Source of the DNA: Sphingomonadales bacterium UBA6174
GTDB taxonomy: Bacteria; Pseudomonadota; Alphaproteobacteria; Sphingomonadales; Sphingomonadaceae
DNA: 5,057 bases
Assembly (NCBI GenBank): GCA_002422945.1
Contig: DITW01000041.1
Coordinates: 1-5,057 of the forward strand
Direction: 5' to 3'
Shown: piece after piece, positions 1-5,057 of the stretch
Layout of the letters: each line of letters starts with the position of its first letter
How positions within the stretch are numbered: the stretch's first letter is position 1
The notes under the pieces: model-generated
Databases searched by the model: none
Told to the model about the DNA's origin: nothing
The model's input: only the letters and a program-made list of their open reading frames with translations
Position numbers and translations under genes: made by a program

Positions 1-164
1 ATAAAAAGCCGGTGAAGAACGGCGAATTATGGCAGGAGCTTGATCTCGCCGTCGCCCGCCACAAGGTCGAATGGGTGTGGGTGCGCGGCCATAATGGCCA
101 TGTCGAGAATGAACGCGCAGATGCGCTCGCCTCTGCGGCGGCGCATCTTCAACGTAGTTTCTGA
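1..164 (+). CDS. rnhA: Ribonuclease HI, C-terminal fragment (5' end outside window)
   Basis: Ribonuclease HI cleaves the RNA strand of RNA-DNA hybrids in the cytoplasm, removing R-loops and replication primers. Only the last 53 codons are present, read from base 3 to a TGA at 162-164. The fragment begins KKPVKNGELWQEL, which matches the family segment that precedes the last helix. It continues with WVRGHNGHVENERADALA, which carries the flexible-loop catalytic histidine (the H of RGH; His124 in E. coli) and the last metal-binding aspartate (the D of ERAD; Asp134 in E. coli). The C-terminus is short (AAAAHLQRSF) and lacks the longer tail of the E. coli enzyme. The gene converges on the SDR gene, with 17 bases between the two stop codons. 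The family call is firm; nothing can be said about the N-terminus or promoter. Confidence 0.93.
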   Translation, partial: KKPVKNGELWQELDLAVARHKVEWVWVRGHNGHVENERADALASAAAHLQRSF

Positions 165-173
165 ACGAACAAC

Positions 174-193
174 GCCCGGTGTTAAATCCGGGT
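174..193. terminator. Weak hairpin between convergent rnhA and SDR genes
   Basis: CCCGG at 175-179 and CCGGG at 188-192 form a 5-bp stem around an 8-base AT-rich loop, with a possible G·U pair outside (174/193). It lies where two convergent transcripts meet and overlaps the SDR stop codon (182-184). Neither strand has a U-tract after the stem, and the stem is short, so a role as a bidirectional terminator is only a guess from position. Confidence 0.22.
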
Positions 194-886
194 AACATTG
201 CCCCAGATGGCGTCATTCGAAAGATTGTCCATCAGCGCCGCTGCCAACCCTTCCGCCGAACGCAATGTCGTAGGATCTTCACCCGGAAACGCCTTTTCGC
301 GCATCTTGGTGGCAGTCGCGCCCGGATCGATCACCGCAACCCGGACGGGCGACAGGTTCTTCACCTCTTCGCCATAGCACAACACCAACGTCTCCAATGC
401 CGCCTTGGACGCGCCATAGGCAGCCCAATAGGCACGCGGCTTGCGCCCGACCGATGAGGTTATTGCAATCACCCGGCCCGATTCGGACGCCCGCAACATC
501 GGATCAAAGGCCCGCAACAACGCCTGATTGGCGAGGACATTGAGCGTGAGCACGCGGTTGAACTCCGCCCCGTCAATCGCCGTAACCGGCGTCAATGTGC
601 CGAGCATCGCCGCATTGAGAACGAGCAAGTCGATCACCGGCCAGCGCTGCTGCACTGCCATCGCGAGACGGGCGATGCTGTCGCCATCGGCCAGATCGAG
701 CGGCGCAATCGTCGCCGTGCCGCCTGCCGCATGAATATCGGTTTCGACCTGTTCCAGATCGGCGCTGGTGCGCGCGACCAGAATGACATGCGCCCCGGCC
801 CGTCCCAATTCACGCGCGATGGCCGCGCCAATGCCGCGAGAAGCGCCGGTGACGATCGCGGTCTTGCCCTTTAATGCGAGGGACAT
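182..886 (-). CDS. SDR-family NAD(P)-dependent oxidoreductase
   Basis: This is a 234-residue classical short-chain dehydrogenase/reductase, a soluble Rossmann-fold enzyme that moves hydride between NAD(P) and an alcohol or carbonyl. The cofactor glycine motif TGASRGIG is at residues 13-20. Arg17 and Arg39 suggest a preference for NADP(H). Asp64-Leu65 sits at the adenine-binding position. The usual NNAG motif appears as LNAA (90-93), a tolerated variant. The catalytic set is complete: Asn116, Ser144, Tyr157 and Lys161 (YGASK), followed by the DPG motif at 187-189. The length is normal to slightly short for the family. The ATG at 886-884 overlaps the purF stop by one base (TGATG), and only a weak purine stretch (GCGGAC) precedes it, so translation is probably coupled to purF. 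The position suggests co-transcription, not a purine-pathway reaction. The family often resembles 3-oxoacyl-ACP reductases, but nothing visible fixes the substrate. Confidence 0.93.
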   Translation of the reverse strand: MSLALKGKTAIVTGASRGIGAAIARELGRAGAHVILVARTSADLEQVETDIHAAGGTATIAPLDLADGDSIARLAMAVQQRWPVIDLLVLNAAMLGTLTPVTAIDGAEFNRVLTLNVLANQALLRAFDPMLRASESGRVIAITSSVGRKPRAYWAAYGASKAALETLVLCYGEEVKNLSPVRVAVIDPGATATKMREKAFPGEDPTTLRSAEGLAAALMDNLSNDAIWGNVTRI

Positions 887-2346
887 CAGTGAACAGCGTC
901 CGCGATCAGTGACAATTGATCCGCCGGGCCAACATCATCGGCATCGGTCAATGTCGTCGGATATTCGCCGGTAAAGCATGCATCGCAGAATTGTGGACGC
1001 GCGGCGTTGCGGCTTTCCACGCCCGCCGCCTTATACAAGCCATCGACCGAGATGAAGGACAGGCTATCGACCTTGATATAATCGGCCATCTCCGCGACCG
1101 TCATCTGCGCTGCCAGCAATTTCGCACGTTCCGGGGTATCAACGCCATAATAGCAGCTATGCTTGGTCGGCGGGCTGGCGATCCGCATATGGATTTCGCG
1201 CGCACCGGCCTCGCGCAGCATCGCCACGATCTTGAGGCTGGTCGTGCCACGCACAATCGAATCGTCGATGAGGACGATCCGCTTGCCGTCGATCAGCGCC
1301 TTATTAGCATTGTGCTTCAGCTTGACGCCCAGATGGCGCACCTGATCGCCCGGCTGGATAAAGGTCCGGCCCACATAATGCGAACGGATGATGCCGAGTT
1401 CGAACGGAATGCCCGATTGCTGAGCATAGCCAATCGCCGCAGGGGTGCCGCTATCCGGCACCGGCACCACGAGATCGGCCTCGACCGGATTTTCAATCGC
1501 GAGCTGCGCGCCAATGCTCTTGCGCACCGAATAGACTGACGAACCGTCGACCAGCGAATCAGGACGCGAGAAATAGACCTGTTCGAAAATGCACGGGCGC
1601 GGCGACAGATCGCCAAAAGGACGAATCGAACGCAGGCCCGCTTCGGACACGATCACCATTTCGCCCGGATCGATCTGACGAATGAAGCTTGCGCCCACCA
1701 CATCCAGCGCGACCGTTTCTGATGCGAAGATATAGCTGTCGCCAAGCTTGCCCATCACCAAAGGCCGGATGCCGAGCGGATCGCGACAGGCGATCATGCC
1801 TTCTGGCGTCATGCAGATCAACGAATAGGCACCTTCTACCCGCTTCAACGCATCGACGAAGCGATCGAGCAAGGTGCGATAATTGGAGGTTGCGACAAGG
1901 TGAATGATCACCTCGGTATCGGAGGTCGACTGGAAGATCGACCCGCGCTTCACCAATTCGCTTTTGAGCGCGATGGCGTTCGAAATATTACCGTTATGCG
2001 CAACCGCAAAGCCGCCCGACGACAAATCGGCATACAGCGGCTGCACATTGCGCAGCGCGGTTTCGCCCGAGGTCGAATAACGGACATGACCCGCCGCCAC
2101 CGTGCCGGGCAGACGGTCGATTACTTCCGGACGGTCGAAATTACCTGCGACATGGCCCATGGCGCGATGGCTGTGGAATTCCTTGCCATCCCAGCTCGTG
2201 ATGCCGGCAGCTTCCTGCCCACGGTGTTGAAGGGCATGAAGGCCTAGCGCGACCATCGCCGCCGCGCCGGGCGCAGAGCCCCACACGCCGAAAACGCCGC
2301 ACTCTTCGCGCAGCTTGTCATCGTCGAAAGGATGAGTGGTGAGCAT
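886..2346 (-). CDS. purF: Amidophosphoribosyltransferase (glutamine PRPP amidotransferase)
   Basis: PurF transfers ammonia from glutamine to PRPP to make 5-phosphoribosylamine, the first committed step of purine synthesis. With the start at 2346 the protein has 486 residues, the usual length. The first 15 residues form a propeptide, since the N-terminal nucleophile of the glutaminase domain is Cys16 (EECGVFG). The glutaminase motifs HRGQEAAGI (41-49), GHVRYST (86-92) and HNGN (117-120) follow. The phosphoribosyltransferase domain has the PRPP loop VLIDDSIVRGTTS (358-370). Cys252, Cys398, Cys454 and Cys457 (the last two as CDAC) match the four [4Fe-4S] ligands of the Bacillus subtilis-type enzyme. 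The frame stays open to 2571, but those 75 extra residues lack family similarity, run antisense through the hisI start, and would place the promoter-like sequence inside the gene. The 2346 ATG has a ribosome-binding site (GGCGGGA). The gene lies upstream of, and overlaps, the SDR gene. The commonly adjacent cvpA is absent. Confidence 0.96.
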   Translation of the reverse strand: MLTTHPFDDDKLREECGVFGVWGSAPGAAAMVALGLHALQHRGQEAAGITSWDGKEFHSHRAMGHVAGNFDRPEVIDRLPGTVAAGHVRYSTSGETALRNVQPLYADLSSGGFAVAHNGNISNAIALKSELVKRGSIFQSTSDTEVIIHLVATSNYRTLLDRFVDALKRVEGAYSLICMTPEGMIACRDPLGIRPLVMGKLGDSYIFASETVALDVVGASFIRQIDPGEMVIVSEAGLRSIRPFGDLSPRPCIFEQVYFSRPDSLVDGSSVYSVRKSIGAQLAIENPVEADLVVPVPDSGTPAAIGYAQQSGIPFELGIIRSHYVGRTFIQPGDQVRHLGVKLKHNANKALIDGKRIVLIDDSIVRGTTSLKIVAMLREAGAREIHMRIASPPTKHSCYYGVDTPERAKLLAAQMTVAEMADYIKVDSLSFISVDGLYKAAGVESRNAARPQFCDACFTGEYPTTLTDADDVGPADQLSLIADAVH

Positions 2347-2353
2347 CAAATGG

Positions 2354-2360
2354 TCCCGCC
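2354..2360 (-). promoter_or_regulatory. Ribosome-binding site supporting the purF start at 2346
   Basis: Read on the minus strand, GGCGGGA ends 7 bases before the ATG at 2346-2344. It is not a perfect Shine-Dalgarno sequence, but its spacing is good. It agrees with the position of the catalytic cysteine (residue 16), and so favours this start over the longer open frame. Confidence 0.5.
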
Positions 2361-2415
2361 TGATCGCAGTTGCAGCTACAGCCGCAATTTGGGGCTGCAC
2401 GCCGAAGTTGCAAGC

Positions 2416-2444
2416 CCTATAGAGCGGTAAGACTGATTTGTCCT
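2416..2444 (-). promoter_or_regulatory. Candidate sigma-70-type promoter for purF, in the purF/hisI divergent region
   Basis: On the minus strand AGGACA (2444-2439; 4 of 6 matches to TTGACA) is followed by a 17-base spacer and TATAGG (2421-2416; 4 of 6 matches to TATAAT). Transcription would begin near 2409, giving a leader of about 60 bases before purF. The same CTATAG core reads TATAGA on the plus strand (2418-2423) and could serve as the -10 of an overlapping hisI promoter, but no convincing plus-strand -35 is present at the right spacing. An inverted repeat TGCAGC/GCTGCA (2371-2376 and 2394-2399) lies in the purF leader. I recognise no known operator or riboswitch. Confidence 0.42.
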
Positions 2445-2479
2445 CCCCTGATTTTCGCCTCTCGAACCGGAATGATTTA

Positions 2480-2842
2480 ATGGCTGACAATAACCGGGAA
2501 ACCGGGCTGGAACTCGATCCGAAATTCAACGCCGATGGCCTGATTACTGCCGTTGCGACTGATAAGAACACCGGCGCGGTGTTGATGCTTGCGCATATGA
2601 ATCGCGAGGCGCTGGACCTTACGATCTCATCTGGCGAGGCATGGTTCTGGTCGCGCAGCCGGGCATCCTTATGGAAAAAGGGCGAAACCAGCGGCCATGT
2701 GCTGCGCGTGGCAGAGATGCGGATAGATTGCGATCAGGATGCCATCTGGCTGATTGTCGAACCGCATGGCCCTGCCTGTCATACTGGTGCAACGACCTGC
2801 TTTTATCGCCGTATTAACGGACATGGCTTAGAGCGAGTCTGA
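2480..2842 (+). CDS. hisI: Phosphoribosyl-AMP cyclohydrolase
   Basis: HisI opens the adenine ring of phosphoribosyl-AMP, the third step of histidine biosynthesis, as a cytoplasmic zinc- and magnesium-dependent dimer. The 120-residue protein is the single-domain form, with no phosphoribosyl-ATP pyrophosphatase (HisE) domain at its C-terminus. Visible family motifs are AHMNREAL (38-45), FWSRSRASLWKKGETSGH (56-73), IDCDQD (82-87), and EPHGPACHTG with TTCFYRR (94-111). Cys84, Cys100 and Cys107 are the expected zinc ligands. Asp83, Asp85 and Asp87 are the expected magnesium ligands. The ATG at 2480 is preferred because GGAA (2469-2472) precedes it by 7 bases. The frame is also open to a TTG at 2438, which would add 14 unremarkable residues and overlap the putative purF promoter. 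The gene is divergent from purF and stands apart from any visible his operon. Confidence 0.95.
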   Translation: MADNNRETGLELDPKFNADGLITAVATDKNTGAVLMLAHMNREALDLTISSGEAWFWSRSRASLWKKGETSGHVLRVAEMRIDCDQDAIWLIVEPHGPACHTGATTCFYRRINGHGLERV

Positions 2843-2867
2843 TCTGCACTGGTCGTGCGATTGGTCC

Positions 2868-2895
2868 TTTTCACCATCGGCCCGGCCACTATAAG
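2868..2895 (+). promoter_or_regulatory. Candidate promoter for the LplT-like transporter gene
   Basis: TTTTCA (2868-2873; 4 of 6 matches to TTGACA), a 16-base spacer and TATAAG (2890-2895; 5 of 6 matches to TATAAT) lie in the 91-base gap after hisI. A start near 2902 would leave a leader of about 30 bases. No convincing terminator separates hisI from it, so read-through from hisI is also possible. Confidence 0.42.
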
Positions 2896-2933
2896 AGCGG
2901 TCCACCAGTCTTTGCGGAGCTTATTTTAATATC

Positions 2934-4226
2934 ATGCATAGTTCGCTCCGGCTCCTGACTCGTCGCCGTTTTTTGCCGTTGTTCGCCACGCAATTGCTCG
3001 GCGCTTTCAACGATAATCTGTTCAAATCGGCGATGGTCATGCTTGTTGTCTATCGGATTTACTCCGATCCGGCGGCGGAAATGGTGTTCAGCGCGCTGGC
3101 CGGTGCAATCTTCATCCTGCCCTATCTGGTGCTCTCGGCATCTGCCGGACAATTGGCGGACTTTCGCGATAAGGCGCGGCTGATCCGCATCATCAAAACG
3201 GCAGAAATCATCATCATGATCGGCGGCGCGGCAGGGCTGTTGTTCGGCAACCTGCCATTGTTGCTGCTCTCATTATTCGCCATGGGCGTGCATTCGACAT
3301 TTTTTGGCCCGATCAAATATGCGATTTTGCCGCAGCATCTCGAAAGCGATGAAGTATTGGGCGGCACCGGGCTGGTCGAGGCCGGGACCTATATCGCGAT
3401 TCTCGGTGGCACGATTTTCGGTGGACTGATGCAGGGCGCGGTCAATAGCGGCGATCTGCCGCATTGGTCGGTCGGCGCGGCGGTGATCGCCGTGGCGGTT
3501 GTCGGTCGCTGGGTCGGCGGCATGGTGCCGCCTGCCCATCCGGAGATCCCGAATTTGCCAGTGGATCACCACCCGATCCGCCAATCGATCCGCCTTGTAT
3601 CCGCGACCATGCATATCCCGCGTCTGTTCCTCGCCATCTGGGCGATCAGCTTTTTCTGGGCGATGGGCGCTGTGCTGGCCGCCCAATTCCCGCCACTGGT
3701 AAAGAATGAATTCCACGGCGATGAGAATGTCGCGACCTTGTTTCTCAGCATTTTCTCGATTGGCGTCGCCATCGGCTCGGTCGCCGTCAACCGGCTGTTG
3801 CGTGGCCATGTATCCGCGCGCTACTCCCCGATTTCCGCGATTGTCATGGGCCTGTTCGTGTTGGACCTCTATTGGTCTGTCAGCCATTGGCCGATAAACG
3901 ATGGCGCGTTGTTGACGATAGGCGAATTCATCCGCCTCGGCCATGCGGAGCGTGTGTTGCTCGACCTGTTCGGCGTCGCGGTGGCGGGCGGCATGTTCGT
4001 CGTGCCGCTATATGCGTTCCTCACCACCACCGTCCCCAAATCGGAAACGGCGCGGACAGTTGCGGCCAACAATATCGTCAACAGCGGTGCGATGGTGCTG
4101 TCGGCGGTCATGCTTGCCATTTTGATGAAGATCGGGGTCTCGATAGGCGGTACGTTGCTGATCGTTTCAGGCGCGAGCATCGTCGCCGCATATCTGGCGC
4201 AACGCCTGCACCGCGCCTGCGATTAA
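2934..4226 (+). CDS. MFS transporter, LplT-like (probable lysophospholipid transporter)
   Basis: This is a 430-residue inner-membrane protein with about 12 hydrophobic helices, near residues 13-41, 51-75, 83-105, 107-127, 147-168, 177-197, 229-250, 266-287, 297-316, 342-364, 378-400 and 402-421. Three segments mirror E. coli LplT: GAFNDNLFK (23-31; FGDN in LplT), GPIKYAIL (125-132; SPAKYGIL) and GLVEAGTYIAILGGT (146-160; GLMEASTIAAILLGS). An MFS motif-A-like stretch, GQLADFRDKARLIR (72-85), follows helix 2. LplT brings lysophospholipids back across the inner membrane for re-acylation by Aas, and related transporters occur fused to acyltransferase and acyl-ACP ligase domains. Here the protein ends after helix 12, with no fused enzyme and no acyltransferase gene beside it. 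The start at 2934 is the only nearby in-frame start, although GGAG (2916-2919) lies a long 14 bases upstream. The MFS family is certain; the substrate is inferred. Confidence 0.88.
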   Translation: MHSSLRLLTRRRFLPLFATQLLGAFNDNLFKSAMVMLVVYRIYSDPAAEMVFSALAGAIFILPYLVLSASAGQLADFRDKARLIRIIKTAEIIIMIGGAAGLLFGNLPLLLLSLFAMGVHSTFFGPIKYAILPQHLESDEVLGGTGLVEAGTYIAILGGTIFGGLMQGAVNSGDLPHWSVGAAVIAVAVVGRWVGGMVPPAHPEIPNLPVDHHPIRQSIRLVSATMHIPRLFLAIWAISFFWAMGAVLAAQFPPLVKNEFHGDENVATLFLSIFSIGVAIGSVAVNRLLRGHVSARYSPISAIVMGLFVLDLYWSVSHWPINDGALLTIGEFIRLGHAERVLLDLFGVAVAGGMFVVPLYAFLTTTVPKSETARTVAANNIVNSGAMVLSAVMLAILMKIGVSIGGTLLIVSGASIVAAYLAQRLHRACD

Positions 4227-4273
4227 AACATCATGATCTGGCAATAATATAGAGCGCGCGCACTAAAGCTGCA

Positions 4274-4447
4274 TCAGGCGATCAAGGCTGAAAAGAATAT
4301 AAATCCCGCGCCAAATGCGAGGAGAAACAGCCGAACATCCGAAGATCGCTCAGTCCTGAACCTGCCCATATCGCCCGCAGCATCGACGATAGGCGCAGGG
4401 CAGCACATGCCATCATGTTCGCTATCAAGGACCAGTGCGCGTTTCAT
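4274..4447 (-). CDS. Possible small membrane protein, 57 residues, unknown function
   Basis: I do not recognise this protein. The minus-strand frame from ATG (4447-4445) to TGA (4276-4274) encodes a polar N-terminal part beginning MKRALVLDSEHDGMCCPAP. It then has a charged stretch (FRTERSSDVR, 30-39) and ends in a strongly hydrophobic segment, LFLLAFGAGFIFFSALIA (40-57). This is the layout of a single-pass protein with basic residues before the membrane helix. Cys15-Cys16-Pro is notable. Internal ATGs at codons 14 and 27 give shorter alternatives; the last would give 31 residues consisting mostly of the hydrophobic segment. Against it being real, no good ribosome-binding site sits just before any of the starts (AGGA is about 17 bases from the first), and third codon positions are only about half G or C. 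It follows rpoH in the same direction, 107 bases after its stop, so it might be read from rpoH transcripts. Confidence 0.4.
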   Translation of the reverse strand: MKRALVLDSEHDGMCCPAPIVDAAGDMGRFRTERSSDVRLFLLAFGAGFIFFSALIA

Positions 4448-4457
4448 GCGCACTGGT
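4431..4457. repeat. Perfect 10-bp inverted repeat with 7-base loop
   Basis: ACCAGTGCGC (4431-4440) and GCGCACTGGT (4448-4457) are exact reverse complements around GTTTCAT. On the minus strand the loop reads ATGAAAC, so the first ATG of the small ORF lies in the loop. No U-tract follows on either strand, so it is not a classic intrinsic terminator. It could still end or stabilise the convergent MFS or rpoH transcripts, or control translation of the small ORF. The inverted repeat is certain; its role is not. Confidence 0.75.
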
Positions 4458-4502
4458 TAACCGATCCTTTACCAATCACGCCAGCCCGAAAACTGGTTAA
4501 CC
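4452..4502. repeat. Two direct copies of ACTGGTTAACC, 40 bases apart
   Basis: ACTGGTTAACC occurs at 4452-4462 and 4492-4502 in the same orientation, with starts exactly 40 bases apart. Each contains the 8-base palindrome GGTTAACC. The left copy overlaps the right arm of the inverted repeat. A near 40-base spacing (about four helical turns) would put both copies on the same face of the DNA, as for a protein binding pair, but this is inference. Confidence 0.6.
4457..4473 (+). promoter_or_regulatory. CtrA-like binding site candidate
   Basis: The sequence TTAA, then 7 bases (CCGATCC), then TTTACC resembles the alphaproteobacterial CtrA site TTAA-N7-TTAA(C), with one mismatch in the second half. 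CtrA is a response regulator of cell-cycle and motility genes in this class. On the plus strand it points away from any start codon, toward the end of rpoH. For the minus-strand small ORF it sits only about 10 bases before the first ATG, which is too close for a normal promoter unless a later start is used. A chance match is quite possible. Confidence 0.28.
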
Positions 4503-4516
4503 CTGCGACTGGCACA

Positions 4517-4543
4517 GCACCCGCCCCAATTAGTGGCGGGCGC
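4517..4543 (-). terminator. rpoH: GC-rich hairpin 11 bases after rpoH, possible terminator
   Basis: On the minus strand a 9-bp stem (GCGCCCGCC with GGCGGGTGC, including one G·U pair) closes a 9-base loop, beginning 11 bases after the rpoH stop. Position and stem strength suit a terminator or a 3'-end stabilising structure for rpoH mRNA. The sequence after the stem (TGTGCCAG) lacks a U-tract, so intrinsic termination would be inefficient. Confidence 0.42.
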
Positions 4544-4554
4544 AGAGAAAATCA

Positions 4555-5057
4555 TCAATCCGCAGGCAGCAGCATCTTTGCATGCGCCGATTCGATCATC
4601 GCCTTTTGCAATTTCTCGAATGCGCGCACTTCAATCTGGCGGACGCGTTCGCGCGAGATGCCATATTGCTCGGACAATTCTTCCAGCGTTTTGGGATCGT
4701 CGGTCAGACGCCGTTCGGCCAGAATATGCTTTTCCCGGTCGTTCAGCACGCCCATCGCCGACACCAGCATCGCATGACGCATGGTCCGCTCTTCGATATC
4801 GGCGATCTGCTCGTCCTGCAGCGGGCCGGTATCGGCAAGGCTGTCCTGCCATTGGCTGTCACCATCTTCGCCGATCATGACATTGAGCGAGGCATCCCCA
4901 CCCATCGACATGCGCCGGTTCATATTGGTGACTTCTTCTTCCGACACGCCAAGGTCGGTCGCGATGCGCTTGAGGTCTTCAGGCTTGAGATCGCCCTCTT
5001 CCAACGCTTCGATCTTCGACTTCATCCGCCGCAGGTTGAAGAACAATTTCTTCTGCG
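4555..5057 (-). CDS. rpoH: RNA polymerase heat-shock sigma factor RpoH, C-terminal part (5' end outside window)
   Basis: RpoH (sigma-32) directs RNA polymerase to heat-shock promoters. The window holds the last 166 codons, ending at TGA (4557-4555). The fragment opens with QKKLFFNLRR, the RpoH box that separates heat-shock sigma factors from RpoD. Region 3 follows (to about residue 50), with DLKRIATDLGVSEEEV forming a helix-turn-helix. A variable acidic linker (54-80) comes next. Region 4 then holds the -35-binding helix-turn-helix, TLEELSEQYGISRERVRQIE (123-142), in the normal form. The C-terminal extension AHAKMLLPAD is short. Many alphaproteobacteria carry two rpoH genes, and the fragment alone does not say which this is. 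The gene converges on the MFS gene. Its promoter and the 5' mRNA region where temperature control would lie are not in the window. Confidence 0.95.
   Translation of the reverse strand, partial: QKKLFFNLRRMKSKIEALEEGDLKPEDLKRIATDLGVSEEEVTNMNRRMSMGGDASLNVMIGEDGDSQWQDSLADTGPLQDEQIADIEERTMRHAMLVSAMGVLNDREKHILAERRLTDDPKTLEELSEQYGISRERVRQIEVRAFEKLQKAMIESAHAKMLLPAD

Larger units (their letters stand above)
4227..4554. other. 328-base region between convergent MFS and rpoH genes
   Basis: No large gene is present. From left to right it holds an AT-richer stretch after the MFS stop (4227-4273) with no clear terminator, then a possible 57-codon minus-strand ORF (4274-4447). A perfect inverted repeat follows (4431-4457), then two copies of ACTGGTTAACC (4452-4462 and 4492-4502), and a GC-rich hairpin next to the rpoH stop (4517-4543). 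The motif ACTGG or its complement CCAGT occurs at 4432, 4452, 4492 and 4508, so the right half is unusually rich in related short repeats. No tRNA-like cloverleaf was seen. Confidence 0.7.

Noticed and set aside
182..234. NAA(M) in place of NNAG in the SDR protein as a sign of an inactive enzyme.
   Set aside because: The Asn-Ser-Tyr-Lys catalytic set is complete, and variation at this motif is common among active family members.
916..1539. Open frame of 207 codons on the plus strand antisense to purF.
   Set aside because: Its composition (Arg, His, Asp and Ile rich) is that of the complement of purF, and no domain or ribosome-binding site is visible.
2438..2479. Earlier TTG start for hisI adding 14 residues.
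   Set aside because: The ATG at 2480 has better ribosome-binding spacing and gives a normal HisI length. The extra residues show no family match.
2347..2571. Extension of the purF frame by 75 codons up to an ATG at 2571.
   Set aside because: The extra residues have no PurF similarity, overlap the hisI coding start antisense and cover the likely promoter. The ATG at 2346 has a ribosome-binding site and puts the nucleophile Cys at residue 16, as expected for a propeptide-type PurF.
3273..3944. Long open frame (223 codons) on the minus strand inside the MFS gene.
   Set aside because: It is very rich in Arg, Asp, His and Gln, with no recognisable domain, and is antisense to a clear membrane-protein gene. 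This is typical of a shadow frame in GC-rich DNA.
4415..4777. Plus-strand frame of 120 codons crossing the end of rpoH.
   Set aside because: Most of it is antisense to the conserved region 4 of rpoH, and it shows no recognisable motif.

Overview
The window looks like ordinary chromosome from an alphaproteobacterium, most likely a sphingomonad. This rests on the moderately high GC, the purF–SDR pair, a PurF with a short propeptide and Fe-S cysteines, and an alphaproteobacterial-type RpoH. The assignment is made from recognition alone, without a database search. All the large genes have recognisable housekeeping families. I see no insertion sequence, phage gene, CRISPR array, tRNA or rRNA.

Layout: (1) 1-164 (+) is the 3' end of rnhA, ribonuclease HI. 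(2) It converges with a minus-strand pair made of purF (start chosen at 2346) and an SDR-family oxidoreductase (886-182). The two overlap by one base (TGATG) and are probably one operon. (3) A compact divergent control region at about 2347-2479 separates purF from hisI (2480-2842, +). (4) A small gap with a promoter-like sequence leads into a 430-residue MFS transporter of the LplT type (2934-4226, +). (5) A 328-base gap (4227-4554) is followed by the C-terminal part of rpoH on the minus strand, whose 5' end lies beyond the window.

Functionally, purF makes the first committed step of purine synthesis from PRPP, and hisI acts in histidine synthesis, which also starts from PRPP and yields the purine intermediate AICAR. 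Their shared divergent control region therefore joins two metabolically linked pathways. The SDR enzyme has no assignable substrate. The MFS protein probably flips or imports lysophospholipids, and rpoH encodes the heat-shock sigma factor.

The least explained part is the gap at 4227-4554. It holds a possible 57-codon minus-strand gene for a small protein with a C-terminal membrane segment, and a perfect 10-bp inverted repeat whose loop contains that gene's ATG. It also holds two copies of an 11-base repeat built on GGTTAACC, one of them forming a CtrA-like site, and a GC-rich hairpin just after rpoH. I see no clear new multi-gene system here. The small ORF with its start-codon hairpin is the best candidate for something undescribed, and it is only moderately supported.
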